Shown: piece by piece, positions 33,738 through 42,766 of the stretch
Layout: each line of letters starts with the position of its first letter
Position numbering within the stretch: position 1 is the stretch's first letter
From: Thermoleophilaceae bacterium
GTDB lineage: Bacteria > Actinomycetota > Thermoleophilia > Solirubrobacterales > Thermoleophilaceae
Assembly: GCA_014534235.1 (NCBI GenBank)
Contig: JACVRW010000001.1
Location: 32,114 to 96,113, forward strand
DNA length: 64,000 nucleotides
Direction: 5' to 3'
The notes under the pieces: generated by a model
The model's database searches: none
What the model was told of the DNA's origin: nothing
Seen by the model: only the letters and a program-made list of their open reading frames with translations
Made by a program: the position numbers and the translations under genes

Positions 33738-34684
33738 CCGGAGCCGCGGCGACAGCGGCCCGCGCGCGGCCAGAGCGGACAGCGGTCACGGACGGCGCCG
33801 GAGCGGACGCCGCGGCGAACTGGCGGAACAGCGCCGCGACGGCGAGCCCCGGGGCGCGCCGGGCGTCGAAGCGCGCGGGCATCCGCCGACCGTCCGGGCG
33901 CGCGGGCATCGGCCGGCGGACCCGCGCGGCGACCGGCAGGGCGCCGTGGATCGCACTGCCCATCCGCATCCTGAACGCGCCGTTCGCCCGGGCGCTTCGG
34001 ACGCGGACGGCCGGCGTCCTCGACGCGCTGCTCGCCGGCCGGGGCTGGATCGCCTTGATCGGCGTGCTGCTCGCGGGGATCGTGTTCTTCAACGTCGACC
34101 TGCTCCAGATGAACCGCGACATCGCCCGGGACGCCGAGAGGGCGTCGGCCCTGAAGCGCGAGAACGCGCGCCTGCGGCTCGAGGTGGCGCGGCTTGCTTC
34201 GAGCGAGCGCATCCAGGAGGCCGCCGCGGCGCTCGGGCTGGTGCTGCCCGCGCCCGGAGAGGTGCGGTACTTGAAGGCTCGTCCCGGGCGAGACGCCCGC
34301 CGCGCCGCGAAGCGGATCATCGAGCCCGACGGCACCCTGGCGCCCCCGCCGGCGCCGGCGTGGGATTCGGCGGCGCCGCCCGCAACGACGACCACGCCGG
34401 CTGCGCCGGCCGCGACGACCCCGCCGATCTCAGGCCCGCCGACGACCACGCCGCCCACTACAGCGCCGCCCACCACCGCCCCCCCGACGACCGCGCCGGC
34501 CCCGCTCGGCACGACGCCCCCCTCGGGAGCGACGACCACGACCACGCCGCCCGCCGCCACCGTGCCACCCGCGACCACGACCCCAACCGTCCCGCAGGCG
34601 ACCGCTCCACCCGGCGCGGGCGGTCAGCCGGCCCCGACCACGACCGGTCAGATGGCGCCCGCCACGACCGGTCCCGCGGGCTAG
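33734..34684 (+). CDS. ftsL: FtsL-like septum protein with long Pro/Thr tail
   Basis: A 316-residue bitopic protein in the ftsL position between rsmH and ftsI. The first 105 residues are cytoplasmic and Arg/Ala-rich. One membrane helix (about 106-125: WIALIGVLLAGIVFFNVDLL) is followed by a coiled coil (QMNRDIARDAERASALKRENARLRLEVARL) and the DivIC/FtsL end SSERIQEAAAALGLVLP. The rest, from about 200, is a 115-residue extracytoplasmic tail of Pro, Thr and Ala with repeated PPTTAPPTTA units. Ordinary FtsL is about 100-150 residues. The TTG start overlaps the rsmH stop. It probably recruits FtsW/FtsI with FtsB/FtsQ. Confidence 0.78.
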   Translation: MTGAAATAARARPERTAVTDGAGADAAANWRNSAATASPGARRASKRAGIRRPSGRAGIGRRTRAATGRAPWIALPIRILNAPFARALRTRTAGVLDALLAGRGWIALIGVLLAGIVFFNVDLLQMNRDIARDAERASALKRENARLRLEVARLASSERIQEAAAALGLVLPAPGEVRYLKARPGRDARRAAKRIIEPDGTLAPPPAPAWDSAAPPATTTTPAAPAATTPPISGPPTTTPPTTAPPTTAPPTTAPAPLGTTPPSGATTTTTPPAATVPPATTTPTVPQATAPPGAGGQPAPTTTGQMAPATTGPAG

Positions 34685-34686
34685 CC

Positions 34687-36420
34687 GTGCGCACGAGAGC
34701 GCCGGAGCGGCGAGGGCGCCGGCGCGCGGCGTCCGTACCGCGCCGTCGCGGCCGCGCCGGCGCCGGGCGCGTGCCGCTCGAGCTGATCCAGCGACGGATC
34801 GGGCTCCTGTTTGCGCTCTTCCTGGCGCTCCTGGCGCTGGCCGCGGTTCGAGCGGCCTGGCTCGGCACGGTCAAATCCGGGTCGCTGGGCGAGCGTGCGG
34901 CGAGCCAGCAGATCGAGGACCTGACCGTGCCGGCCCGGCGCGGCACGATCTACGACAGAAACGGCACCGAGCTGGCCGTGTCGGAGGACTCCGTCACGGT
35001 CTTCGCAAATCCGCTCTTGATCGACGACCCGGCGGCGGTCGCCGCGCGGCTCGCGCCCATGGTCGGGCGGACGAAGGACGAGCTGCTGCGCACGCTGTCG
35101 GACCGGGACGCCGGCTTCGTATACCTGCGCAGGAAGATGAACGCCTCGCTGGGCGCGAAGGTCGAGCGGCTCGAGATCGAGGGGATCGGCACGGTGGTCG
35201 AGCCGAAGCGCGCGTACCCGCAGGGCCACCTGGCCTCCCAGGTGCTAGGCACTGTGGGCACGGACAACTACGGGCTGTCCGGCCTCGAGCACGCTCGTGA
35301 CGACCGGCTGGCCGGCGAGGACGGCCGGCGCCGGTTCGTCAAGGACGCCCTCGGCGAGCCCGTGAGCATGATTGAGATCGAGCGCGCCGAGGCGGGCGAG
35401 GACCTGCGACTTACGCTCGACGCGGCCATCCAGGAGCGCACCGAGGCCGTCCTCGCCGAGGTCGGGAAGACCTATCAGCCGGCGGGCGCGACGGCGCTCG
35501 TCATGGACCCACGCACGGGTGAGATCCTCGCGCTTGCAAACTGGCCGCGCGTGAACGCGAACGACGTCGGCTCGGCGCCGACATACGCGCGGCAGAACCG
35601 TGCCATCGAGGCGAGCTACGAGCCGGGTTCGACCTTCAAGCCCATCACCGTCTCGGGGGCGCTCGAGGAGAGGATCATCGAGCCGCAGACGAAGCTGAGC
35701 GTCCCGCCGGCGCTGCAGGTCGCGGACCGCACGATCGGCGAGGCCCATGACGGCGGTGGCGGAATCCTGACCGTCGCGGACATCCTCGCCCAGTCGTCGA
35801 ACGTCGGCTCGGTCATGATCGGCCTGAAGCTGGGGGCGAGGCGCTTCGACCGCTGGGTGCGGCGCTTCGGCTTCGGCAGGCCTACGGGCGTCGACCTGCC
35901 GGGGGAGCAGCGCGGCATCGTGCTGAGACCCGAGGAGTACTCCGGCTCGTCGATGGGCAACATGCCGATCGGCCAGGGCATCGCGGTCACGCCGATACAG
36001 ATGGCGACCGCCTATACCGCCATCGCGAACGGCGGCCGGCTTCGGCAGCCATACGTCATCGCCGGAAACGGTCGCCCGGGGAGACGCGTGCTCTCCCGCA
36101 ACAACGCCGATCGCGTCTCGAGGATGCTCGAGGGTGTGCTCGCCGCGGGCGGTACCGCGCAGGAGGCACAGGTCGAGGGCTACCGGCTGGCCGGGAAGAC
36201 CGGCACCGCCGAGAAGGCGGAGAACGGTGGCTACTCGAAGACCGACTTCGTGGCCTCCTTCATCGGCTATGCGCCGGCGCGTGACCCCCGCCTCCTCGTG
36301 GCCGTCATGGTCGACGAGCCCAGGGGCTCGATCTACGGGGGCGTGGTGGCGGCACCCGCGTTCGAGCGGATCGTGGAGTTCGCCCTGCCGTACCTGAAGA
36401 TCCCGCCTGGCCCTAGATAA
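34687..36420 (+). CDS. ftsI: Septal transpeptidase FtsI (class B PBP)
   Basis: A 577-residue class B penicillin-binding protein that cross-links septal peptidoglycan outside the membrane. An Arg-rich cytoplasmic end is followed by a helix (about 40-58), the pedestal domain beginning ARRGTIYDRNG, and the transpeptidase with Ser315 in STFK (315-318), SSN (370-372) and KTGT (504-507). No PASTA domain. The frame is open back through ftsL, but GTG 34687, two bases after the ftsL stop, is the sensible start. Confidence 0.92.
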   Translation: MRTRAPERRGRRRAASVPRRRGRAGAGRVPLELIQRRIGLLFALFLALLALAAVRAAWLGTVKSGSLGERAASQQIEDLTVPARRGTIYDRNGTELAVSEDSVTVFANPLLIDDPAAVAARLAPMVGRTKDELLRTLSDRDAGFVYLRRKMNASLGAKVERLEIEGIGTVVEPKRAYPQGHLASQVLGTVGTDNYGLSGLEHARDDRLAGEDGRRRFVKDALGEPVSMIEIERAEAGEDLRLTLDAAIQERTEAVLAEVGKTYQPAGATALVMDPRTGEILALANWPRVNANDVGSAPTYARQNRAIEASYEPGSTFKPITVSGALEERIIEPQTKLSVPPALQVADRTIGEAHDGGGGILTVADILAQSSNVGSVMIGLKLGARRFDRWVRRFGFGRPTGVDLPGEQRGIVLRPEEYSGSSMGNMPIGQGIAVTPIQMATAYTAIANGGRLRQPYVIAGNGRPGRRVLSRNNADRVSRMLEGVLAAGGTAQEAQVEGYRLAGKTGTAEKAENGGYSKTDFVASFIGYAPARDPRLLVAVMVDEPRGSIYGGVVAAPAFERIVEFALPYLKIPPGPR

Positions 36421-36435
36421 CCTGCGGCGCCGACC

Positions 36436-37881
36436 ATGACCCTTCGCGAGCTGATGGGGAATGGCGCCCCCGAGGTGGAGGTCACGGATCTCGCCTATTC
36501 GAGCCAGAGCGTCACGCCGGGGGCGCTCTTTTTTTGCGTGCCCGGGTTCCGCGCGGACGGCCATGACTTCGCTGCGGCCGCCGTCGAGCGCGGCGCGGTG
36601 GCGCTCGTCTGCGAGCGCCCGCTGGGGCTCGGCGTGCCGGAGGTGCTGGTGCCTGACGTGCGGGCCGCGATGGGGCCCGCCGCGGCGCGCTTCTACGGGG
36701 ACCCCACCTCTCGGCTCCACGTGGTCGGCGTCACGGGGACGAACGGCAAGACCACGACCGCCTTCCTCGTACGTCACCTGCTCGAGGCGGACGGCCGGAG
36801 GTGCGGTCTGCTCGGCACGGTGAAGCGGGTCGTCGGCGGCGTGGAGGAGGAGGTCGAGCGGACGACGCCCGAGGCCATCGACCTCCAGGCGACGTTCAGG
36901 CGCATGCTCGACCGGGGCGACGCCGCGTGCGCGATGGAGGTCTCCTCTCATGCGCTCGCGCTCGGCCGGGTGGCCGGTATCAGGTTCGCCTGCCGCGTGT
37001 TCACGAACCTGACCCAGGACCACCTCGACTTCCACGAGACGATGGAGGCCTACTTCGCGGCGAAGAGGCGGCTGTTCGAGGAGCCGGGCACGTCGGTCGT
37101 CAACGTCGACGACGCCTACGGCCGGCGGATCGCCGAGGAGGTCGACTCCGTGACGTTCGCCATCGACCGCGACGCGGACTACCGCGCGCGCGACGTCGAG
37201 TTCGACCTGACGGGCTCCCGCTTCGTGTGCCAAACGCCGGACGGTCCGCTCGAGCTCGAGTCGCCGCTGCCGGGGCTGTTCAACGTGCAAAACGTGCTGG
37301 GGGCGGTCGCCGCCGCCCGCTCGCTCGGCGTGCCGGCCGCCACGATTGCCGCGGCGCTGCCAGCCTTCGGGCGCGTCCCCGGCCGCTTCGAGCCCGTGGA
37401 CGAGGGCCAGCCGTTCGGCGTGCTCGTGGACTACGCGCATACCCCCGACTCGCTCGAGAATGTCCTGCGGGCGGCCCGTGAGGTGACCCGCGGCCGGCTG
37501 CACGTCGTGTTCGGCGCGGGCGGCGACCGCGACCGCGGCAAGCGCCCGCTCATGGGCGCGGTGGCGCGGCGGCTTGCCGACCGTGTGCTCGTGACCTCGG
37601 ACAACCCGAGGAACGAGGACCCGAACGCGATCATCGACCAGGTGATGGAGGGAGCCGGCCCGGACGCCGAGCGCGAGGTGGACCGGCGCAGGGCGATCGC
37701 GATCGCCGTGGAGACGGCGGAGCCGGGCGACGTCGTGGTGATAGCGGGCAAGGGGCACGAGCAGGGGCAGGAGTTCGAGCGGGGTCGCAAGGAGCCGTTC
37801 GACGACGTCACGGTTGCGCGCGACGCGTTGCGCGCCAGCGTTGGCGCAGGCGCCGGAGCGCGCCGCAGGGGCTCCGCATGA
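36436..37881 (+). CDS. murE: UDP-MurNAc-tripeptide synthetase MurE (mDAP-adding)
   Basis: A 481-residue Mur ligase adding the third amino acid to UDP-MurNAc-L-Ala-D-Glu. The ATP loop TGTNGKTT is at 100-107, with the HxxN region around NLTQDHLDFHETMEAY. DNPR at 389-392 is the signature for meso-diaminopimelate rather than lysine, so the wall is probably mDAP type. ATG 36436 is 15 bp after ftsI. The stop overlaps the murF start (ATGA). Confidence 0.95.
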   Translation: MTLRELMGNGAPEVEVTDLAYSSQSVTPGALFFCVPGFRADGHDFAAAAVERGAVALVCERPLGLGVPEVLVPDVRAAMGPAAARFYGDPTSRLHVVGVTGTNGKTTTAFLVRHLLEADGRRCGLLGTVKRVVGGVEEEVERTTPEAIDLQATFRRMLDRGDAACAMEVSSHALALGRVAGIRFACRVFTNLTQDHLDFHETMEAYFAAKRRLFEEPGTSVVNVDDAYGRRIAEEVDSVTFAIDRDADYRARDVEFDLTGSRFVCQTPDGPLELESPLPGLFNVQNVLGAVAAARSLGVPAATIAAALPAFGRVPGRFEPVDEGQPFGVLVDYAHTPDSLENVLRAAREVTRGRLHVVFGAGGDRDRGKRPLMGAVARRLADRVLVTSDNPRNEDPNAIIDQVMEGAGPDAEREVDRRRAIAIAVETAEPGDVVVIAGKGHEQGQEFERGRKEPFDDVTVARDALRASVGAGAGARRRGSA

Positions 37882-39233
37882 TCGACCTGCCCGCCGGGCG
37901 CCTGGCGGCGGCCGTCGGTGGGAGCCAGCTGGCGGGCGATCCGGAGCGGGCGGGCCCGCACCGCGCCGTGATCGACTCTCGCGCCGTCGAGCCTGGCGAC
38001 CTGTTCGTCGGGCTGCGGGGCGCGCACGCGGACGGCGGGGACTTCGCCCCCGGCGCGCTCGAGTCGGGCGCATGGGGTGTGCTCGTGGGGAACGACCGCC
38101 GGGGGCCCGCCCTCGCGGCGGTCGAGGGTACGGTCGGCGACTCGCCGTGCGCGCAGGCCGTCGTGATCGCGGCCGACGACCCGCTCGCCGCGCTTCAGCG
38201 GCTCGCCACCGCATGGCGGCGCGAGCTCGGCTGCAAGGTCGCCGGGATCACGGGCTCCACCGGCAAGACCTCCACGAAGGACATCCTCGCCGCACTGCTG
38301 CGTCCCCGCACCCGCACGCACCAGAGCCGCGAGAACTTCAACACGGAGATCGGGTTGCCGCTCGCCATCCTCGAGGCGCCGCGTGACACCGAGGTGCTCG
38401 TGCTCGAGATGGCCATGCGAGGCGAGGGCCAGATCGCCGAGCTCACGGCGATCGCCGAGCCGGACGTAGGGGTGATCGTGAACGTGGGCCCCGTCCACCT
38501 CGAGCTGCTCGGCACGATCGAGCGCGTGGCGGCCGCCAAGGCCGAGCTGATCCGCGACCTGCCCGCGGGCGCCGCCTGCGTTGTGCCGGCAAGCGAGCCT
38601 CTGCTCGAGGCCCACCTGCGCGAGGACCTCGACACGTGGACCTTCGGCCCCGGCGGGCACGTACAGCTCCTGGCGATGGACGGCCCGCGCGCGGAGATCG
38701 AGGCCCGCGGCGAGCGAATCGAGCTCGAGCTGCCCTTCCGTGAGCCGCACAACCTGCTGAACACACTGGCCGCGGTCGCCGCGGCACGCGCCCTGGACCT
38801 AGCCGTCGGCGGCCCGGTCGACGTGCGCTTCTCTTCGCTACGGGGCGAGGTCGTGGAGCTCCCCGGCGGGGTGGTGGTGGTAAACGACTGCTACAACGCC
38901 AACCCAATGTCGATGCGGGCCGCCCTCGACCACCTCGCGGAGAGCCCGGCCGAGCGGCGCGTTGCGGTGCTGGGGACGATGGCGGAGCTCGGCGAGGGGT
39001 CCGCCCGCTACCACCGCGAGATCGGCGAGCTGGCCGCCGACCTCGGCGTCGACGTCCTCATCACAGTCGGCGACGCCGCCCTCGGCTACACCGAGGGCTT
39101 CGACGGCGAGACGCACTCGGTGGCGACCCCGGAGGAGGCCGGCGCCCTGCTCGAGGAGGTCGCGCGCCCCGGCGATCGGGTCCTGGTGAAGGGATCGCGC
39201 TCGGTCGGCCTTGAGCGAGTGCTCGGTGGTTAG
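37878..39233 (+). CDS. murF: UDP-MurNAc-tripeptide:D-Ala-D-Ala ligase MurF
   Basis: A 451-residue ligase adding D-Ala-D-Ala to the UDP-MurNAc-tripeptide. The ATP loop TGSTGKTSTKD is at 125-135. EMAMRGEGQIAELTAI and NVGPVHLELLGTIERVAAAK are MurF signatures. NDCYNANPMSMRAAL leads into the C-terminal domain. It is translationally coupled with murE. 26 bp separate it from mraY. Confidence 0.95.
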   Translation: MIDLPAGRLAAAVGGSQLAGDPERAGPHRAVIDSRAVEPGDLFVGLRGAHADGGDFAPGALESGAWGVLVGNDRRGPALAAVEGTVGDSPCAQAVVIAADDPLAALQRLATAWRRELGCKVAGITGSTGKTSTKDILAALLRPRTRTHQSRENFNTEIGLPLAILEAPRDTEVLVLEMAMRGEGQIAELTAIAEPDVGVIVNVGPVHLELLGTIERVAAAKAELIRDLPAGAACVVPASEPLLEAHLREDLDTWTFGPGGHVQLLAMDGPRAEIEARGERIELELPFREPHNLLNTLAAVAAARALDLAVGGPVDVRFSSLRGEVVELPGGVVVVNDCYNANPMSMRAALDHLAESPAERRVAVLGTMAELGEGSARYHREIGELAADLGVDVLITVGDAALGYTEGFDGETHSVATPEEAGALLEEVARPGDRVLVKGSRSVGLERVLGG

Positions 39234-39259
39234 ACGGATTCGCGGAGACCGCGGATAGG

Positions 39260-40234
39260 GTGCTCGGCGAGATCCTCATTGGGGGCATGGCCTCCCTGCT
39301 GATCTGCGTGTTCATCGGGCCGCGGTTCATCGAGTACCTACGCCTCAAGGAGTTCGGCCAGCACATTCGCGAGGAGGGACCGGCCGGGCACGCCGGCAAG
39401 GCGGGTACGCCGACGATGGGTGGGCTCGCCGTGCTCGTGTCCGTGCTGGTCCCGTTCCTGATCCTCTCCGAGTACCGCGCCCAGAGCGTCGCGGTGCTGG
39501 GCACGACCCTCGCGATGGCCGCGCTCGGCTTCGCAGACGACTGGATCAAGCTCCGAAAGCGCCGCTCGCTCGGGGTCTCGGGCCGGACGAAGCTCGTGAT
39601 CCAGGCGCTGACCGCCATCGCGCTGTGGCTCGCCGTGTCGGAGTACGTAGGGGTCGAGGACACGCTGCGACTGCGCGTGGTCGACGCCTCGATCGACCTC
39701 GGGATCGCGTACCCGGTGCTGATCTTCCTGGTGCTGGCGGGCGCCACGAACGGCGTCAACCTGACGGACGGCCTGGACGGCCTCGCCGCGGGCTGCGCCG
39801 CGATCGTCTTCCTCGCCTTTACCGCCATGACGTTCATCACCGCCGGCCAGCAGGACCTGGCGCTCCTGTCGGCGTGCCTGGTCGGCGCCTGCGTGGGCTT
39901 CCTCTGGTTCAACTCCTTCCCCGCCTCGGTCTTCATGGGCGACACCGGCTCGCTCGGCCTCGGCGGGGCGATCGCGGGGCTCGCCGTGCTGACCAAGTCG
40001 GAGATCCTGCTGATCCTGATCGGGGGCATCTTCGTCATTGAGGCGCTGTCGGTGGCGATCCAGGTGTTCGCCTTCCAGCGCTTTCGAAAGCGCGTCTTCC
40101 TGATGGCGCCGATCCACCACCACTTCGAGCTCCTGGGGTGGTCGGAGACGAAGATCATCCTGCGCTTCTGGATCGTCGCCGCGATCTGCGCGGCGATCGG
40201 GTTCACGCTCTACCAGCAGTCGGTCACCCCCTGA
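39260..40234 (+). CDS. mraY: Phospho-MurNAc-pentapeptide transferase MraY
   Basis: A 324-residue membrane enzyme with about ten helices that makes lipid I from UDP-MurNAc-pentapeptide and undecaprenyl phosphate. Visible motifs are HAGKAGTPTMGG, FADDWIKLRKRRSLG (catalytic Asp pair), TNGVNLTDGLDGLA, FMGDTGSLGLGG and PIHHHFELLGWSE, all diagnostic. GTG 39260 is the start. The stop TGA shares a base with the ATG of murD (TGATG). Confidence 0.95.
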   Translation: MLGEILIGGMASLLICVFIGPRFIEYLRLKEFGQHIREEGPAGHAGKAGTPTMGGLAVLVSVLVPFLILSEYRAQSVAVLGTTLAMAALGFADDWIKLRKRRSLGVSGRTKLVIQALTAIALWLAVSEYVGVEDTLRLRVVDASIDLGIAYPVLIFLVLAGATNGVNLTDGLDGLAAGCAAIVFLAFTAMTFITAGQQDLALLSACLVGACVGFLWFNSFPASVFMGDTGSLGLGGAIAGLAVLTKSEILLILIGGIFVIEALSVAIQVFAFQRFRKRVFLMAPIHHHFELLGWSETKIILRFWIVAAICAAIGFTLYQQSVTP

Positions 40235-41514
40235 TGCGGCCGCCGCTCCCCGACGGGCCGTACCTGATCATCGGGCTCGCCAGGTCGGGCGCGGCGGCGG
40301 CGCGGATGCTGCTACCGCGCGGTGAGGTGATCGCGGCCGACAGCGGCCATCCCGAGCGGCCGCCGGGCGTGGAGGCGCACCTCGGCACGGACGGGGTCGA
40401 GCTGCTCGAGCGGGCGAGGTGCGTCGTGAAGAGCCCGGGCGTGCCGAACGACGCGCCGGCGATAGTCGCGGCGCGCGAGCGGGGGCTGCCGCTGTTCGGC
40501 GAGCTCGAGCTCGCCTGGCGCCTCCTGCCGAATCGCTTTGTAGCGGTCACCGGGACCAACGGGAAGACCACCACCTGCGAGCTCCTCGGGGCGGTGTACA
40601 GGGAGGCCGGCCGTCCGGTGGCGGTGGCGGGGAACGTGGGGACGCCGCTCTCGTCGCTCGTGGGCGAGGTCGATGGGGAGACCGTGATCGTCTGCGAGGT
40701 GTCGAGCTTCCAGGCCGAGGACTCGGAGGCGTTCGCGCCCGAGACGGCGCTGCTCCTCAACCTGACCGAGGATCACCTCGATCGCCACGGCAGCTTCGGC
40801 GCCTATCGCGAGGCCAAGCTGCGCCTGTTCGCGAACCAGACCGCCGGACAGGCTGCCGTCGCCCCGCCGGGATTCGAGCTTCCCGGGGCCGGGCGCCGGG
40901 TGACTTTCGGCGGCCCGGACTGCGACCTGTGGCTGCGCGACGGGGTGCTCGGCTGGGGCGAGCACGCGCTGATGCCGGCCGGCGAGCTCCGCCTGCGCGG
41001 CGCGCACAACCTGGAGAACGGGATGGGCGCGGCGGCGGCCGCCCTGAGTGACGGCGTATCGCGGGAGGCGGTCAGGGGCGCGCTCCGGACGTTCGCCGGC
41101 GTTCCACACCGGCTCGAGGAGGTGGGCACCGTCGGGGGCGTCCTCTATGTGAACGACTCGAAGGCCACCAACGTGGCGTCGGCCGCACGCGGAATCGAGG
41201 CCTTCGACGGGGTGCATGCCATCCTCGGCGGCAGCCTCAAGGGGGGCGGGTTCGAGGGCCTGCGGGGACCGGTCGCCTCGCGCTGCCGGGCCTGCTACCT
41301 CATCGGACAGGCCGCCGAGCGGCTCGAGCGGGACCTGGCCGGCACGGTCCCGCTGCGACGCTGCGGCGACCTCGAGCGTGCCATCCGCGCCGCGTCCGCC
41401 GCGGCGGCGCCGGGGGAGGTCGTGCTGCTCTCGCCCGCGTGCGCCAGCTTCGACCAGTTCCGCGACTTCGAGGAGCGCGGCGACCGCTTCCGGGAGCTGG
41501 TCCGGAAAGCATGA
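40234..41514 (+). CDS. murD: UDP-MurNAc-L-Ala:D-Glu ligase MurD
   Basis: A 426-residue ligase adding D-Glu to UDP-MurNAc-L-Ala. An N-terminal UDP-binding Rossmann fold (IIGLARSGAAAARML) is followed by ATP loop TGTNGKTTT at 106-114, EVSSFQAE, LLLNLTEDHLDRHGSF and the C-terminal VNDSKATNVASAARGIEAF. The frame is open upstream inside mraY, but ATG 40234 overlapping the mraY stop gives the normal start. Confidence 0.95.
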   Translation: MRPPLPDGPYLIIGLARSGAAAARMLLPRGEVIAADSGHPERPPGVEAHLGTDGVELLERARCVVKSPGVPNDAPAIVAARERGLPLFGELELAWRLLPNRFVAVTGTNGKTTTCELLGAVYREAGRPVAVAGNVGTPLSSLVGEVDGETVIVCEVSSFQAEDSEAFAPETALLLNLTEDHLDRHGSFGAYREAKLRLFANQTAGQAAVAPPGFELPGAGRRVTFGGPDCDLWLRDGVLGWGEHALMPAGELRLRGAHNLENGMGAAAAALSDGVSREAVRGALRTFAGVPHRLEEVGTVGGVLYVNDSKATNVASAARGIEAFDGVHAILGGSLKGGGFEGLRGPVASRCRACYLIGQAAERLERDLAGTVPLRRCGDLERAIRAASAAAAPGEVVLLSPACASFDQFRDFEERGDRFRELVRKA

Positions 41515-41544
41515 TGTCGGCGAACCGCGTCGAAGAGCGTTCGG

Positions 41545-42756
41545 ATGGTGCGTCGCACTGCCGCTCGAAAGCGCCCCGTCGAGTACTCGATTCTCTACAC
41601 GGCGACCCTGTGCCTCCTCGCGGGCGGGGCGGTGATGGTCTACTCGGCGAGCTCCGCCGAGTCGCTCCTCGACGGCAGCGGAGATCCGTCCTTCTACCTC
41701 AAGCGATACGTAATGTTCGGCGCGGTCGGGCTACTGGTGCTGCACGCAGCCTCGCGCTACGGCCTCGCCGTGCTCCGGGCGATCACCCCGATCCTGCTCA
41801 TGGCCTCCTTCGTGCTCACGGTCGCGGTGATGCTGCCGGGCATGGGGGTGACCGTGAACGGCGCCACGCGCTGGCTTGGAGCAGGCCCGCTCCAGTTCCA
41901 GCCGTCCGAGCTGCTCAAGGTCTCGCTGATCCTGTACGCGGCCCAGGTGCTCGCCGCGCGACCGCGGGCGACGAAGACGCTGGAGGGGCTCCTGAAGCCC
42001 CTGCTGCTTGTGGTGGGGGCGGCCTGCCTCCTGCTCTTGAAGCAGCCGGACATGGGGACCGCGATGGTCATCTGCTTCGCGGTCGGCGCGCTCTTGATCG
42101 CCACCGGCACGCCGCCCCGCCACCTCGCGCTGATCGCCGGCGTGCTCGTCGGGCTCGCGCTGATCGTGGCACTCATCGAGCCGTACCGCCGGGAGCGGCT
42201 CACCTCTTTCCTCGACCCCTTCTCGGACGCCGGCGACAGCGGCTTCCAGGCGGTGCAGGCGCTCACGGCGATTGGATCGGGCGGGTTCTTCGGCGTGGGC
42301 CTCGGCGAGTCGGTGCAGAAGATCTTCTACCTGCCCGAGGCGCACACCGACATGATCCTCGCGATCATCGGCGAGGAGCTCGGACTGCTCGGGATCCTCG
42401 GCGTGGTCGGGCTCTACGGCATGATCGCCTACGCCGGGCTTCGCGCCGCCAAGCTCGCCCAGGACCTGCACTCGAAGCTGCTGGCGGCGGGGGTCACCTC
42501 GCTCATCCTGTGCCAGGCGACGCTGAACTTCTTCGCCGTGCTCGGCATGGCGCCCCTGACCGGGGTCCCGCTGCCCTTTCTGTCGTACGGCAGCACGAAC
42601 CTGATCGTGTTGCTCGGGGCGATGGGGTTGCTGCTGGGCGTGGCCGGCGGCGCCGCCGACGAGAGGGCAGGCCGTCCGAGGCTCGCGGCGATCCGCGGCG
42701 GTCGGGACGCCCGCGAGCGGCGCCCGGCCCGCGCGGCGCGGGCCGGCGCACGCTGA
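41545..42756 (+). CDS. ftsW: FtsW, septal peptidoglycan glycosyltransferase (SEDS)
   Basis: A 403-residue SEDS-family protein with about ten helices that polymerises lipid II at the septum together with FtsI. Signatures are MVYSASS in the first helix, NGATRWLG, LQPSELLK-like FQPSELLKVSLI, KQPDMGTAMV, the catalytic-region LPEAHTDMILAIIGEELGLLG and GVPLPFLSYGSTNL. The C-terminus is a 40-residue Arg/Ala-rich cytoplasmic tail. ATG 41545 lies 30 bp after murD. Confidence 0.93.
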   Translation: MVRRTAARKRPVEYSILYTATLCLLAGGAVMVYSASSAESLLDGSGDPSFYLKRYVMFGAVGLLVLHAASRYGLAVLRAITPILLMASFVLTVAVMLPGMGVTVNGATRWLGAGPLQFQPSELLKVSLILYAAQVLAARPRATKTLEGLLKPLLLVVGAACLLLLKQPDMGTAMVICFAVGALLIATGTPPRHLALIAGVLVGLALIVALIEPYRRERLTSFLDPFSDAGDSGFQAVQALTAIGSGGFFGVGLGESVQKIFYLPEAHTDMILAIIGEELGLLGILGVVGLYGMIAYAGLRAAKLAQDLHSKLLAAGVTSLILCQATLNFFAVLGMAPLTGVPLPFLSYGSTNLIVLLGAMGLLLGVAGGAADERAGRPRLAAIRGGRDARERRPARAARAGAR

Positions 42757-42766
42757 CGGGAGGCGC

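Noticed and set aside
34414-34680. The CCGACGACCACGCC-like repeats in ftsL as a CRISPR or DNA repeat array
   Set aside because: They are in-frame codons for Pro-Thr-Thr-Ala repeats without regular spacers; this is low-complexity coding sequence.
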